64,000 nt of DNA from the IMG/VR virus record IMGVR_UViG_3300025168_000043, positions 32,377 to 96,376 of that record, one strand, 5' to 3'. Of this stretch, positions 11,601-22,900 are shown one piece after another; the first letter of the stretch is position 1; every line of letters starts with the position of its first letter. The stretch comes from a virus. The notes under the pieces are model-generated. The model worked only from the letters and a program-made list of their open reading frames with translations, was not told the origin of the DNA and made no database searches. Both the position numbers and the translations under genes were made by a program.

Positions 11601-14600
11601 TGGTTCAACAGGGCTAACCAGCAGATACCCGCAAGAGAATGTACTTACAAATGTTAATAAACAGTTCGCAGGCCGAGGACAGTTTGGGGTTAGCGCATAC
11701 AGTTCAACGGATGTCATCTCCAAGCAGTTTGTTCAATCAGCACAACAAAGACTGCCCGAAGTTGTTAATACCAACGATGATGTAAATGTTCTGTCCAGAG
11801 ATGATGAACTTTACCCAAGAGATGCATCCATCTCACAGACCTACTACACCTTTGAAAAGAGTATGTACGGTATCGTTTCACAAGAAATGATCAATATGTT
11901 CTCGTCTATTGTTGAGTTCAACAACCTTATCGGTGAAGTTGTTCATAAGTATCGTGGTGAATACAAGAGTTTAAGACTTTTAAGAGAACTTTTCTTTGAG
12001 AAGATCCAAAACAACCCTGACCTCGACAAGTTTATTGATTACTATCATTGGATTGATTCTTCACTTAACATTTTCTTACAACAGTTTGCTCCTGCTTCTG
12101 CTGATGTCTCCGATGAGATTCGCACTATAGTTGAAGATTATGTTCTTAATCGCTCCAAGTATCAACACAAATACAACCAGATCAAACAAGGTGACTCTGG
12201 AACTGGCACAAAAGCTGGTGGCTTTGACGAAACTATTCTAGAAGGCAGGGTCAAGGGCACCAGAGAACTACAATACGACTGGCAGTTTGGTCACGCCCCC
12301 CTAACTAACTCTCAAACCGAACACTCCCTTTGGTGGAAAGACCGAGCAGAAAGAAACAACACAGCATTTAATACCGCCGCGCTTATTGACACAGCAAGAG
12401 AAGACATTCTCACTATCATCCAGTTATTCAACTCTGCAAGCGCCCCATCGCTTAATGACGGCACCGGAGCCTCTGGGATATACGAAGGGTCCGCTTACGC
12501 CACAAGACGCTTCACAAGGCAATACAAGCTTGATACAGCCATTGTCCCTGATATCGGCGGTGGGTACAACTACCCAAGAAACCACAAGCCGGATGCTCTT
12601 TTTCCCCTGATGTTTGACCAACCATTGGATCTTACTAATAATATTGAGCAGGTAAATTTTGAAAAACAAGGGATGTTTACTCTTCCAGAAGAGGAACTAA
12701 GGCCTGTTATAAAGCAAGAAAAAAGAAGATTTACCGCAATCAATCCCGAGACACCCGTCGGCACCAACGGCGCTACAGTTTTTAGAGCATCTAGTGTTTT
12801 AGCCGGAACAAAATTTGTTACGCCTTTTATAATATTTAGTTCATCTGTTTCGCCTGCTGGCGGTTATGGACAACAATGGCAAACTTATCAACTCAAACCA
12901 GACTTCAATAAAGAAGAGTTCGCCGGTTATCACAATGATTCTTATGGTGACGACTATGAAGTACCTATGCAGGGTCCTTTTACTAACCACCACGTCGGCG
13001 GAAATAGACACCGGCATACCGATTTAAATAAAGGATCAGATACAGCGTTAAACAGGGCAGAGGCTTGGGAATTAGATATTGGAAATTCTGAGGTCGGCGC
13101 CGCCAAAGCCCGAGGTGCATCCGATGGTTCAATTAATACAAACATGCCCGGATCTAACCCCAACTACCGCAGAGACGAAACAGCCAAGCGCCCCGTTAAC
13201 ACCAAAAACATCAAACACAGAACAGGTTCCCTTGGCACGGTTGCAATGGGCAACTATTCTGCAAGTTATGAAATAGTTCAAACAACTGGTAGAACTCAAA
13301 ACAACTCTGCGTTTGTAAAGTCAGAGGGTATAAGAGATAACTTTACGATTTCTGTTGCTGGCGCTGATGAGGTTGGCTATATTGATCACGTCACAGACTA
13401 CGCCAAGCCTATTCGCCGCAGAACAGAACACGTTATAGTTAATCGTTTCTCCGCACCCGGTGGTCCTGAAACAGCAGGTGATAGTCAGGGTGGCCCCGGT
13501 CTTGACTTTGAGGCAGCAGAACTTAGCCCATACAACAACCTAAACTATAGAAATACAACCGTTCGCGACCCGCTAGAAACTTTATTATCAGAACACTCCG
13601 CACAGTTTGGACTTAGATCAGGTTCTATAGCTTCACCTATAGGATATAGTGGATCAGCAACTAATGTAACAGCAAGCTTTCACAAAGTTAATAGAAACCC
13701 GCTTCATAGGCTTGAAGGATATGACACAGGTTCCGACACTCCAGTTACAGGAACAGTGTTCGACAACTATTATGTACAACATATGATTCCAAGATCTGAT
13801 TTCCAATACGCTTGGATTACAGCTTCTTCTGATAGATTTAACTCTGCATTCGGCGCAGCCAATAATGTATATGGTTATTTCCCGTATGATGGCCTAGCCA
13901 GAGTGTCGAGTTCAGCCAATGGGTTTAGGTATGAATCAGCAGTTAACTTTGTTAGTGCAAGCGAGATAGGCTCTGTTCCCGGCACTATAACATATTCAAC
14001 CACTACCACAGCAACCGAAACACTTACGGGCCGTGGTAGTTTAGTCAGCAAAGGTGTTTACGATATATCTGGATCTTCAGGTTCTTTCGCGCCCGCTGCT
14101 AATCCTAATGATCATTTTATACCTCAAACCACTCATCTAAACATTGGTGGTATTTACGGAGACTTGTTCTCTACTTTCGTAGGACCTAAAGTTGCTCCCT
14201 TTACTTACTTACCAAGTAGGGGCGGCAACCCCTCCGCCATTGACAAAACACACGATTTTAATAGTTCACTTACGTTCTTAACGAATCAAGTATTATTTGG
14301 TGGAAACCTTTCTGATCCCCAAGAGTTTATAATCGGCCAAGATCGCGAATACGTCACTCAGTGGGTAGTCGATACTGTTTTGGGTGTCACCCCCTTCGAC
14401 AAAGAGACCGGTACCGGAGGGTATATTTTCAATGCAGCCGGCGCTCCGTATGGTAGACTTTATACTAGCCCATCAGCGATGGACAACACTAGATTTCAAA
14501 TGTTTCAAACGCTCAATAAAACATATGGTAGATTTGAATCAACCAACTATGTGAAATCCGTGGGATCAATCCCGTTAGCCGTAGCCTATCCACCAGAGGT

Positions 14601-17600
14601 CGGCTTTAATAAATATGGCTTAGGTACGCTCACACAACCTATATCATTCACAAACGGTAATCCTCTCTTTACAGTGTCTAATATGATAGAGACATCTGCT
14701 TCCCGTGGCGCCGGCTTAATATTAAACTCGCTTTTGACAAAACGTAATGGCTATTATGGTCATCCAACATGGAAGCAAATACGAGTAGGAGAGACTGGCT
14801 TAGTAAGGTATCATAGAAAAAATAATTATTATTCGCACACATATGATCCGGTGATCATTTCCAGCCAAACAGATCCAACTGGCGGGAGAGCAAAAGTTCA
14901 ATCTAGGACAGAAAATATTTTAATAAGCCAATCAGTTGTTACAGATCGCTATTTCCCTGTGGTATTTGAATTAGAAGCTAGGGATGATCAACAAAATAGT
15001 AAAGTTCTCAAATCAACAAATGTTGTAGCTAGGACATCGTTTGCTAATGATGTAATAACCTTTGATAACCAAGATGTTGTAGACAGGTTATTAGATGCTG
15101 ATGTTCTAGAAGCTTCCGAAAGGAAAACCTCTTATAGACAAATTGTTGACGATTTCAGCATATATGATAGTTTCCTAGACGAACAAAAACCAATACTTCA
15201 GATTAATAGTTTAAAATATAGAGAAACAGTCTATCCACCCAGAAATTTTGCATATACTTCCTTAACTCGCGGCCGCAACAATTTTAGTAACAACTTCTGG
15301 CGTGATGCACGCTCTGATAGAACTTGGCCTTCCACACCGCCAGCCAACGCGGAAAATCTTACAGAATACTCAAAAACCCAACGGGAGAAAAACACTAATA
15401 GTCAGGGTCAGGGATCCTCAAATGTGTCGTTTCAGCTAGCGCCTTTTCAAAGTCGATGGGCACTTGATGGATTGTTATCTACCACAAATCAGAATAATTT
15501 AACTACTTTAGCCGGATATCCAACTGGTGGTATTAACGCTAATAATGCAGATGGCTATAAGCCCGGTGAGCTTCAGAACTTATACACTCATTTTGTTCGA
15601 AACCAACAAGATGACTTTGAAATAGATCGCTCAGACGATGGTGAAATAGCTCAACTTCGAGCAGGAGCTTTGTACGCTAGAAAGCATATCAATCCTTACA
15701 CTTCTTCGGTATGTGGTATGTCAGGCATGAGAAAACAAATAGATATATCGGCTTTTATTTTCTCTGGAACATCTTACCTCTTATTAACTAGCTCCATTGG
15801 TGCTGGCGAAGCATTTTGGGATGCACCCAATCTGGCAGGAAGATACGAAGGCACATCAAGTGTTTTTGTTAAAGAACGAGCAACACCATTCTATGATGAT
15901 TATGATGCTTTTTATTCGGATATAAAAACAAAAACACGCGGCCGCTCTATTATACCGGAGTTTAGAATAGAAGATCATATAGATTTTTACGAACAAAATG
16001 GTTTTGATTACCTCACAGAAAACCCAGCCTTATTTCAGTTCCCCGGTGTTCCCAGTCAAGAGGGGTATCTCCAGAATAGTGGATATCCTCACTTCTTTAA
16101 AATATTCACCAACTCTGATTTTATGCAACACTTTGAAGTTGTTCGAGAAGATGGTCTTAAAGAAGGCGGAATATTGGAGCCCGCAAAGGTGAAGTTAAGA
16201 TGCAAAGCAGTCAAAAAGTTTGTCCCATACGACGGCTTCTATCCTGCCGAAAGAACTCTACAGCTAGCGTCTGCATTCTCCGCATCTTACGCCCCGCTTA
16301 CACAACTTTCTTCTTCAACAGGCGCCGAAAACACATATCAAGTTGCTTGGAGAACAATGCTCAAACCTTTCTTTGCACCCGGAATTGTGTACAATACTAT
16401 TAAATCGGGAGTTGCAGTTGACTACCCGATAATGACTGGCTCCTACAATGTTGGTAAAATGATCATGGCCGGAGATGGAGCAAGCGCAAACACCGGAGTC
16501 AGAATGGTGGCTACAGCTTCTGCGGGCATATTCTCTAACTCAAGAAATGATTCAAAAAATGGCCTCACGGGCCTTTTGGCTGGTTTTAATATAGTATCAC
16601 ATAATGATGGTTGGGATTATCGTGTTCCATTCGAGACAGTGCTTGAGCCGGGTAAATATATTTATGGTAAAAATATTGTTGATGATGAACCAAGTGCTTT
16701 TGCAGGGATAAATGTTACGGCTTCTTGGGGAAGCAGCGAACAAGGCACAAAATACAAGAATATGATGCACAACTTTTTGGCCTCCTCGCTGGATGTCTTT
16801 ATCAAAGACGGAAAACCAACAGAGATTCTGTCAGCACCTCAAAAAGAATTTAAGGCTGTAACTCCGGGCCAGCCTTATGGTATGCGTATTAAAATGTATC
16901 GTAGTTTTGAATCAGGATCTCAACAAGAAACCTCGGGAGACTGGGGAGACTTTCAGGTCCCACAATATATAAGTGGCTCCCTTACAGACTTCACCATGTA
17001 CAGTCGCCCATCAGCCTTCGGCCCACCAGTACTCGCAGGCACAGGGTCGCAAGTAATGTCGCAACAAAAATATTGTATTACTGGTTCTAGAGAGATGACT
17101 CCAGCCCGAGGGCGTTATGCATCACATACTCCGCCTTATTTTGATGGTGAGTCTTGGATTGATCTTATTTACTATCCCTACAAATCTTTTGATAGCGGTT
17201 CCACAGGTCTAGAAGTAATAAACAACACCACAAGAACAGTGACAGTTTCTGATTTACATAATTTAGCTTCAACTGAGTTTTCTTCTGGTTCTGCTATCCT
17301 AGACTACGAATTTGGCCAAGGCTCTAGATTTGGCGGCGAGGGTACTTATGTGGTTCGTTGGCGCTTTGACCAAGAAGCCTTAAGAACCAATTTTTCGACA
17401 GAAGATACGGGATCAACATACCACGGAACTGGAAGTGACATCGGTCCAATGGGTGGACCTTGGGCTAATAGATGGGCAATGCATCTGGATGCCTCACTTA
17501 ATATTTTTTCTAAAGCTCGCGGAGTGGGAAGCTTGGCGGCTGAAGCTGTTTCGGCTGATTTAGCAGAAAGTGGATTAGGTGATGGAAGTTTCAATGCAGG

Positions 17601-18849
17601 AGACGACCGTTGGCGTATCCAAACTAAATTTGAGACACCGATGCTAAACTTTGGATATCTTGGTATGTCAGATATAACATTCAATGGAACAATCGGAAGT
17701 TTGAATGATTATCAAAGAGCAGTTAATAGTGTTGTACCAAGGGGTATGTGGCACCAATTTGGCAGGATCCCGCGCGATGCGGAAGGAGTTTATATTCAGG
17801 TCACTGATATTCCAGATAACTTTATCAATAATCACCCATCTTCTAGTATTATATTTGACCCGGCCGGCAAGTTTGATCTCCGAAATGCTGTTTCAGAGGG
17901 CATGAGAACCTTCTCAATTTTTGCAAAAGGTGGCAGTACTAATTCTGCCGAGGCCATTGATGCTGTAGCTAAAGATTTAAATGGCTATAAAATTCCGCAA
18001 AATATGAAAATTGATAGAAATGCGATTGATAACGCTGCGGGCCGGAAAACTGTGTCAACAACAGACTCTCCATTATCCTTGGTTGATATATGTGGTTTCC
18101 CAACCGAACCAGTTAGAATTGGTGAAATGCCATCATCTAAAACTATATTTGAAGCTGTTGTAGCGGTACCATTTATAGATGTAGATGGAGACAAAGAATT
18201 TTTCAATGTTCCTGTAGCTCGAACCGAGTTCGAAAAACCGTTTTTTGATAAAGCGGCCGGCAACAGTATTCTAAGACAACAAAGATTGATGGAAAAATAT
18301 GTTTTCCCTCCAACATTTGATTTTGTTCAAAACGACGCTGTTGAGCCAATAGCAATGTATATATTTGAGTTTTCTCATAAACTTAGTCAAGATGATTTGT
18401 CGCATATATGGCAAAACCTTTCACCCAAAATTGGAACAAGGTGCGAAGAGGCAATGGCCACAGTTTCGCACCCTCTTCTTGCAAACCAACTCTTGAATTT
18501 TAATGTTCTTGATGCTCTAGAAGCAGATGAGCAAGGCATTAAACCACCAAGGGTTGAGTTCCCCGAAGAACTTCAGTGGATGGTGTTTAAGGTCAAGCAA
18601 CGCGCGAAATCAAATTATTTTAAACAGATCGAAAGCTCCGAAAGAGCAGACATTCCTTTCTATACTTCTAACTGGCCATATGATTTCTTCTCTTTGATTG
18701 AGGTTGCTGATATAGATGCTGAAGTTGAATTTAAACCGACACAAAATAACCTAGATATGAAGAAGCAGAAACGCGAAGCTGCACAGAACGCATTAAATGA
18801 TAGGACTAGTAGAGATGAGGCTGTTGATGTTGGACCAGCGGGGGATTAA
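8668..18849 (+). CDS. Giant LamG-containing tail/baseplate protein (3393 residues)
   Basis: One uninterrupted frame covers 10.2 kb. Residues about 199-425 look like a LamG / concanavalin-like jelly roll: LTVEFWQG, then HLAFAFSSG, a YINGVL strand, and the closing DEFRYWKAERTEKEIQ that typifies Laminin_G_3 domains, which often bind glycans. Around residues 620-640 there is KSKGTEKAFRNLIRCYGI, a motif I associate with large phage wedge or fibre proteins that follow gp6. The long remainder is Ser/Gly/Asn/Tyr-rich beta protein. The last 150 residues become helical and charged. It occupies the place of T4 gp7 (1032 residues) but is over three times longer. I infer a wedge component fused to receptor-binding modules; the function is unproven. 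Confidence 0.85.
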   Translation: MSIKKLFDSNKTNDILVSTNLEEEVVKNVPELESADNVREQIERINRFIPQVDYSDPANFAVYGSAERYYRDSFHRVATQYPYDGSEEEITRYNNESNYLDLHILENEYPRTLGHVRFPTNNGGGSATNQFGQQTNAANITFFGGPNAIAGGMTTGSFHLQFTGSNYYDTDIYQTDGTLALDRVGSRESNLTYNLPSKGLTVEFWQGTEGNLISATGPFGRQSRHALFDLWNGEASSSAQYGRLTVYASGSSSAFKGIYLNAYSGTVGIQELELLDPAVAAQIPPQYVNTSSPTPGHLAFAFSSGSTLGLTVKTYINGVLTTTTGSSVALNEVTGALRGRIGALLTNPSGTSIGTDMDGYGTSIRSAYDEFRYWKAERTEKEIQQNYWTQVRGGTNNEIANAELGVYYKFNEGITGDATTDTTVLDYSGRITNGTITNYGTDATTTLVRNANLLPERSSLIVAAGAATSEFKDPIIYASHPDVVSALDRLVASGSVHDFENQASIKDSIPSWIIEEDETSGGEELGKLTQILGSYMDTLNLQIESLPTLADNTYLSGSDKPTPFMKNLLSSRGLAVPEIFVDADLLQRFANRSDTEGYTLDINDTKNLIYKNIYNNLIYLYKSKGTEKAFRNLIRCYGIGEDVIRFNAYASNQTFDIQETRQDRVIRKNYVDFNHPDRFDGVVYQRANTGETTGISFFSASSPNNAFAQTAELEVIFPRKMEFANSQYFDTPFVTASLYGKASASADPAIFDAAFSNNPATAPWLVAYAVRTQQNSNDAYFVLDSNLFTNPLTSDIYSNIYDNQKWNLAIRVKSKNWPYSTGSVASGDGAASFGNQEVSFVGYNVENGVVRNSFVLTTSSISSNLGPSLPYRYFVGSQRTNYTGAVGHQTDILASSLRVYTTFLDDDVIKSHALDPENYGTRNPSRNLLFYNDSDDASLNPAIKTTIPESVSLALNWDYSQVTTTDATGRFSVQDASSGSTGLTSRYPQENVLTNVNKQFAGRGQFGVSAYSSTDVISKQFVQSAQQRLPEVVNTNDDVNVLSRDDELYPRDASISQTYYTFEKSMYGIVSQEMINMFSSIVEFNNLIGEVVHKYRGEYKSLRLLRELFFEKIQNNPDLDKFIDYYHWIDSSLNIFLQQFAPASADVSDEIRTIVEDYVLNRSKYQHKYNQIKQGDSGTGTKAGGFDETILEGRVKGTRELQYDWQFGHAPLTNSQTEHSLWWKDRAERNNTAFNTAALIDTAREDILTIIQLFNSASAPSLNDGTGASGIYEGSAYATRRFTRQYKLDTAIVPDIGGGYNYPRNHKPDALFPLMFDQPLDLTNNIEQVNFEKQGMFTLPEEELRPVIKQEKRRFTAINPETPVGTNGATVFRASSVLAGTKFVTPFIIFSSSVSPAGGYGQQWQTYQLKPDFNKEEFAGYHNDSYGDDYEVPMQGPFTNHHVGGNRHRHTDLNKGSDTALNRAEAWELDIGNSEVGAAKARGASDGSINTNMPGSNPNYRRDETAKRPVNTKNIKHRTGSLGTVAMGNYSASYEIVQTTGRTQNNSAFVKSEGIRDNFTISVAGADEVGYIDHVTDYAKPIRRRTEHVIVNRFSAPGGPETAGDSQGGPGLDFEAAELSPYNNLNYRNTTVRDPLETLLSEHSAQFGLRSGSIASPIGYSGSATNVTASFHKVNRNPLHRLEGYDTGSDTPVTGTVFDNYYVQHMIPRSDFQYAWITASSDRFNSAFGAANNVYGYFPYDGLARVSSSANGFRYESAVNFVSASEIGSVPGTITYSTTTTATETLTGRGSLVSKGVYDISGSSGSFAPAANPNDHFIPQTTHLNIGGIYGDLFSTFVGPKVAPFTYLPSRGGNPSAIDKTHDFNSSLTFLTNQVLFGGNLSDPQEFIIGQDREYVTQWVVDTVLGVTPFDKETGTGGYIFNAAGAPYGRLYTSPSAMDNTRFQMFQTLNKTYGRFESTNYVKSVGSIPLAVAYPPEVGFNKYGLGTLTQPISFTNGNPLFTVSNMIETSASRGAGLILNSLLTKRNGYYGHPTWKQIRVGETGLVRYHRKNNYYSHTYDPVIISSQTDPTGGRAKVQSRTENILISQSVVTDRYFPVVFELEARDDQQNSKVLKSTNVVARTSFANDVITFDNQDVVDRLLDADVLEASERKTSYRQIVDDFSIYDSFLDEQKPILQINSLKYRETVYPPRNFAYTSLTRGRNNFSNNFWRDARSDRTWPSTPPANAENLTEYSKTQREKNTNSQGQGSSNVSFQLAPFQSRWALDGLLSTTNQNNLTTLAGYPTGGINANNADGYKPGELQNLYTHFVRNQQDDFEIDRSDDGEIAQLRAGALYARKHINPYTSSVCGMSGMRKQIDISAFIFSGTSYLLLTSSIGAGEAFWDAPNLAGRYEGTSSVFVKERATPFYDDYDAFYSDIKTKTRGRSIIPEFRIEDHIDFYEQNGFDYLTENPALFQFPGVPSQEGYLQNSGYPHFFKIFTNSDFMQHFEVVREDGLKEGGILEPAKVKLRCKAVKKFVPYDGFYPAERTLQLASAFSASYAPLTQLSSSTGAENTYQVAWRTMLKPFFAPGIVYNTIKSGVAVDYPIMTGSYNVGKMIMAGDGASANTGVRMVATASAGIFSNSRNDSKNGLTGLLAGFNIVSHNDGWDYRVPFETVLEPGKYIYGKNIVDDEPSAFAGINVTASWGSSEQGTKYKNMMHNFLASSLDVFIKDGKPTEILSAPQKEFKAVTPGQPYGMRIKMYRSFESGSQQETSGDWGDFQVPQYISGSLTDFTMYSRPSAFGPPVLAGTGSQVMSQQKYCITGSREMTPARGRYASHTPPYFDGESWIDLIYYPYKSFDSGSTGLEVINNTTRTVTVSDLHNLASTEFSSGSAILDYEFGQGSRFGGEGTYVVRWRFDQEALRTNFSTEDTGSTYHGTGSDIGPMGGPWANRWAMHLDASLNIFSKARGVGSLAAEAVSADLAESGLGDGSFNAGDDRWRIQTKFETPMLNFGYLGMSDITFNGTIGSLNDYQRAVNSVVPRGMWHQFGRIPRDAEGVYIQVTDIPDNFINNHPSSSIIFDPAGKFDLRNAVSEGMRTFSIFAKGGSTNSAEAIDAVAKDLNGYKIPQNMKIDRNAIDNAAGRKTVSTTDSPLSLVDICGFPTEPVRIGEMPSSKTIFEAVVAVPFIDVDGDKEFFNVPVARTEFEKPFFDKAAGNSILRQQRLMEKYVFPPTFDFVQNDAVEPIAMYIFEFSHKLSQDDLSHIWQNLSPKIGTRCEEAMATVSHPLLANQLLNFNVLDALEADEQGIKPPRVEFPEELQWMVFKVKQRAKSNYFKQIESSERADIPFYTSNWPYDFFSLIEVADIDAEVEFKPTQNNLDMKKQKREAAQNALNDRTSRDEAVDVGPAGD

Positions 18850-18852
18850 TAA

Positions 18853-19899
18853 ATGAAATTTTTCAATCCAAAAGAAGAAGTTTTAGATATAAAAATGACT
18901 CAATATGGTCGCCACTTATTATCAAAAGGCCTGTGGAAACCAGAATTTTATGCTTTTTTTGATGATAATGTTCTTTATGACTCACAGTATGGTGATATTA
19001 CGGCTACTGGAAGCATAAACGTTATAGAAAGTCGTATACAAGATGAGACGCCGTTGTTAAAAGCACAACATACTTTCACCGGCTGCGACGAATACTTGTT
19101 TGATGGGCAAAATGACCTAGTTGATCGAGTTAGATTAAGTACTTATGAGAAACTCAATGTTATGCCGATGTCGCTTGGTACTTCTGACTATGAATCAACT
19201 AAAACCCCGGCTTTCCGCGCCCAATTCTTGGCTGGTGAAATTAAAGGATTAGAGTTTAACTTGACCGGCAGTTCCCGAACCGTGTCAGGGGTTGCCTCAA
19301 CAGCACATCAGTTACAGAAAATACCACAATTGGAGTTTGATATTGAGTATAAAATAAAAGTTATTGATCCGGAGTTCCCAGCCGATGAAGCGGTACAATT
19401 TGAAGTAGATCCTTCATTAACTCCGGGCACAACTTACAGTGATGGAAAGCAAATTGTTGTTGGGCCAGAACAAATAATATTTACACTTGAGGAACTTAAC
19501 GCACCATTTGACTTTGAAAACTATGATATAGAAGTTTTTGAAATAACAAATGAGTTTGGCGCTAGCGGAGAACAAATACTAAATCCTTTAAATTTCATAA
19601 AGCCGCTCCAAATGGTAGAAAACAATATACTAATAGATAAAAAAGAGGCTGAAATAAAAGCAGGCCGAGTCTCCGGCGCCGCCCCGGAAATCGATCCAAC
19701 GTTTGTTAGATACTTTTTTGACATCAACGTAGATGATGAAATCTCCGAAACTATTCTATGTAAATCAATATCAAAGATCAAAGCGGCCGGCAAGAGTCTA
19801 TATACAGATATTGACATTAATTGCCCGGACCTGTCAATCCCGGTTCGGCAAAATATTTACGGCTCCGACGCGTTGGACGAAGATTGTTCAGATTATTAA
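18853..19899 (+). CDS. Tail structural protein, paralogue-like to the 26292 gene
   Basis: This 348-residue protein starts 3 bases after the giant gene. Its N terminus, EEVLDIKMTQYGRHLLSKGLW followed by FYAFFDDNVLYDSQYG, has the same layout as the protein at 26292 (DIILDAVLTDTGRMRLAAG, FALGDDEINYELY), so the two are probably distant paralogues. It is beta-rich and acidic, with one long hydrophilic stretch at 150-250. No enzyme motif is visible. Gene order places it among tail or baseplate-periphery proteins. No family name can be given. Confidence 0.75.
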   Translation: MKFFNPKEEVLDIKMTQYGRHLLSKGLWKPEFYAFFDDNVLYDSQYGDITATGSINVIESRIQDETPLLKAQHTFTGCDEYLFDGQNDLVDRVRLSTYEKLNVMPMSLGTSDYESTKTPAFRAQFLAGEIKGLEFNLTGSSRTVSGVASTAHQLQKIPQLEFDIEYKIKVIDPEFPADEAVQFEVDPSLTPGTTYSDGKQIVVGPEQIIFTLEELNAPFDFENYDIEVFEITNEFGASGEQILNPLNFIKPLQMVENNILIDKKEAEIKAGRVSGAAPEIDPTFVRYFFDINVDDEISETILCKSISKIKAAGKSLYTDIDINCPDLSIPVRQNIYGSDALDEDCSDY

Positions 19900-19933
19900 T
19901 CAAAAACTACTTAGGTATATGAGGTTCTAGTTT

Positions 19934-22900
19934 ATGCAAATACAAGTTGATTTTCCAAGCATTTTTAACACTGCCTTGCCAAAAGTGTACATTAAGAAAG
20001 TAACTCTACTCCCGAACACAACACCGGGAAGTAGAAATGGAGTATCTTATGATTTGGAGTCTGATGATGGGCTACAAAAAAACAAGTATGGCAAGAAAAA
20101 GCCGAAAAAGATTAGTCCTAGATTTAGAGATGTATCTCCTGCTGGCAGGTCTCTAGAGATAAAAACAGAAGTTACCATTAAAGAAAGAATAAAACAAGAT
20201 GGAGATACAACTTGGTACAATAACAGTGAGTTTAATGAGTTCTTAAATTTAAAAATTGTGTTAGCTCGTACTCAAGATGCAATAGAAAACTTAGAGGATG
20301 GCAATTTTACACCTAAGTATTTGAAAAAACTAAAACGTCGGTCTCAAGTTATAGAAAAAAACATAAGCCTAAGAAAAAACGAAACTCCTATATTAGATCA
20401 AAAAGTTGAAAGTATAGATGGTAAAAAAGTTTATAGCACAACGTATGAAGTTACTTTTGAAATCCCAAGCTACAGACCAAGAAATTTGTCAGTTTTTGCT
20501 GCTACTTTTGTTGATTTGCGTGAGTATTATTTGCACAAATCTCCCGGTGTAAAATCTTCCAGAAGGTTTTTCCAAGGCACCGCAGTTTCACAAAGGGTTA
20601 TTAAAGCTGGCGAAGTACCAACAGGATCAAGTATATATTTATTACCTGACAAAAAACTGTGGGCCGGCCCAATACATTATCACGAACCTTCTGGGTTCAT
20701 GGCAGGCGCCTTTCATGGCCCACAAGCCCACCCTCGATTAGAAAAAAGAAAAGTTCCCAACCTAGTAGTTCGAGATTTTAGGGTTCTTGAAGATATAAAA
20801 CAGTCAGATTTTCTTTTACGACCAGAAAAGAAGAGGTTGAACAAAAAGCTGGAAAACAAAAGAGCTAAAGGCAATAGAATAATAAAGAAAAATCTTTATA
20901 TAACAGAACCTGAGTATGCTTTCAATGAGATCAACCAACTTCGATTTATTTTTCATCTTGACATGTATAAGGTAATAGCAGAAAAATCACAATTTGGTGC
21001 TTGCTTCCGCCGCGCAGACGCGTCGGCAAAGAGGCGTATTATGAACAACACAAGAATAAAAAATCTTTTTGTGTTAAGAAGCCGTGTTAAGCAAGGTTTA
21101 TCAAAAAATGAAGTTGTTACATTAAACGACTTAGAGCAACAAAGCCTCGTCGCGCAAAGCGGTGAGTCCAAGCGGAATGTTGTTCAGCCTCGCCGAACCA
21201 AGAAATCTTTAAACCCAGCCCTAGAAGATTCCGAAAAAGTAGTAACCGGTGGCATAAGAGAAATAAAATTAGGAGTCGAAGGATCAGAAGGGATTAGAAC
21301 TTTCACTGTATCTGACTTTGATATGTCCAAAAGAACAGATGGCTTGTATTCTTACAGTGTAGATTTTGAAATACAAGACGGAACCGCTATCTTTGTTAAT
21401 GATCAAAGAAACAAACTAACACAAGCAATAGGAACGCTGACAGAATATTATGGTGTAGCTTCAAGAGCAGAAAATACAAACAAAACCACCGGTTTATTTA
21501 CAGAAGATTTTATAAAAGAAATGGAAGAAATTTATAAAATACCAGAGTTCAGAGATGTAAACGTGCCAAACCGACGGCGCCGACGACGAGCAGTGCAATC
21601 TAGTATAGCCAAGGCCCCGTGGCTGAACGCGATAGCCGTGTACAGTGATGTTATGAGGAACCTAACAAATGCTAGGCAAAGTGATATAGTCAGGGCCTCA
21701 CTTTTATTACACAGTCTGGTAGAGCCATCTAGTGGGTCGGTGACTGGCATTGAAAAAATGCTTGAAATGTTACAACTGGCACAAAGTAAACTTTCATTTG
21801 CGGCAATAGGCGGTAAAAATCGATCTGGTACTCCACTGTCAAAAACAAATATTCCTATGATAGACGAAGTAGATTACAATGCCAAGACATCAGCATTTAA
21901 AGGCAAATTGTCAAAGTCTGCAATTCGATTGACTAAGAAATTCAAAACTGTGCATGACAGTAACATTCAAAATTTTGTTGGGTATGATTTTTTAAATCTA
22001 CAGAGATCTAAGAATTTAGGACTGAGAGTTATTACAACTGATCAGCTATCACAAAGATTGTCTCTGGAGAATCAAAAATATTTTAGCAGAAACGCTGCCG
22101 CCGAAGTCTTACAGCCTCCCGTAGGCGATTCACAAACGCCGGAAGACTTTACTAGGTTCATAAATCTTGAAGATGCTTACTATTCTTATTTAACACCCGC
22201 CGTAGTATATCACGGTAAAAAAAGATTAAAATTAGTTGGTCGCGGCCGCAGGTTGTGGAATGTGAGCCAATACGATTCTATGATAACAAATCTGGTCAAT
22301 TCTTCGAAGGAACGAGATTCTCTATCATCTAAAAAGAAAGAAGTCTTCAGAGGACCAAAAACAACCCCTTACATACCGTCCTTATCTCCGATAGAATATC
22401 GCGCTGATTACAGGCCGAATAAGGCTAAGGTAAACATGGATACATATGAGACAAACGTAGTTAATGCATCCTTAATCAGCAAATATGGTGTAACATTAAC
22501 CACCAAGAAAACTGAAAATATTTTTACAATAGCTGAAGATAATTATTATGGTCTTGAAGAGCGCGAACGCAAAAATTTAAGATCTAAAAAATATTTAGGA
22601 GAGAGTACCTTATTTACTAATGACTTTTTAGCAAACAAGTTCGCTAAAATGCCAATAGACGATAATCAGCTTAGAGATTTTACTTCTGTTTCGACACTAT
22701 TTGTAAAATCTAATATTCAATCTACTGACGGTGGCCTTTCAAATAAAAAGAAGAAAACAATTAAACTCTTCCGCCCCTCGGATGAAAGAAACATCATAGA
22801 TAAAGAATTGGAAAAGTATGATGACAAAAAAAACCCACAAGCAAAAAAACAAAGATTTATATCCAAAATTCCCAATCAGATAAAGTCTATTTTTATGGGT

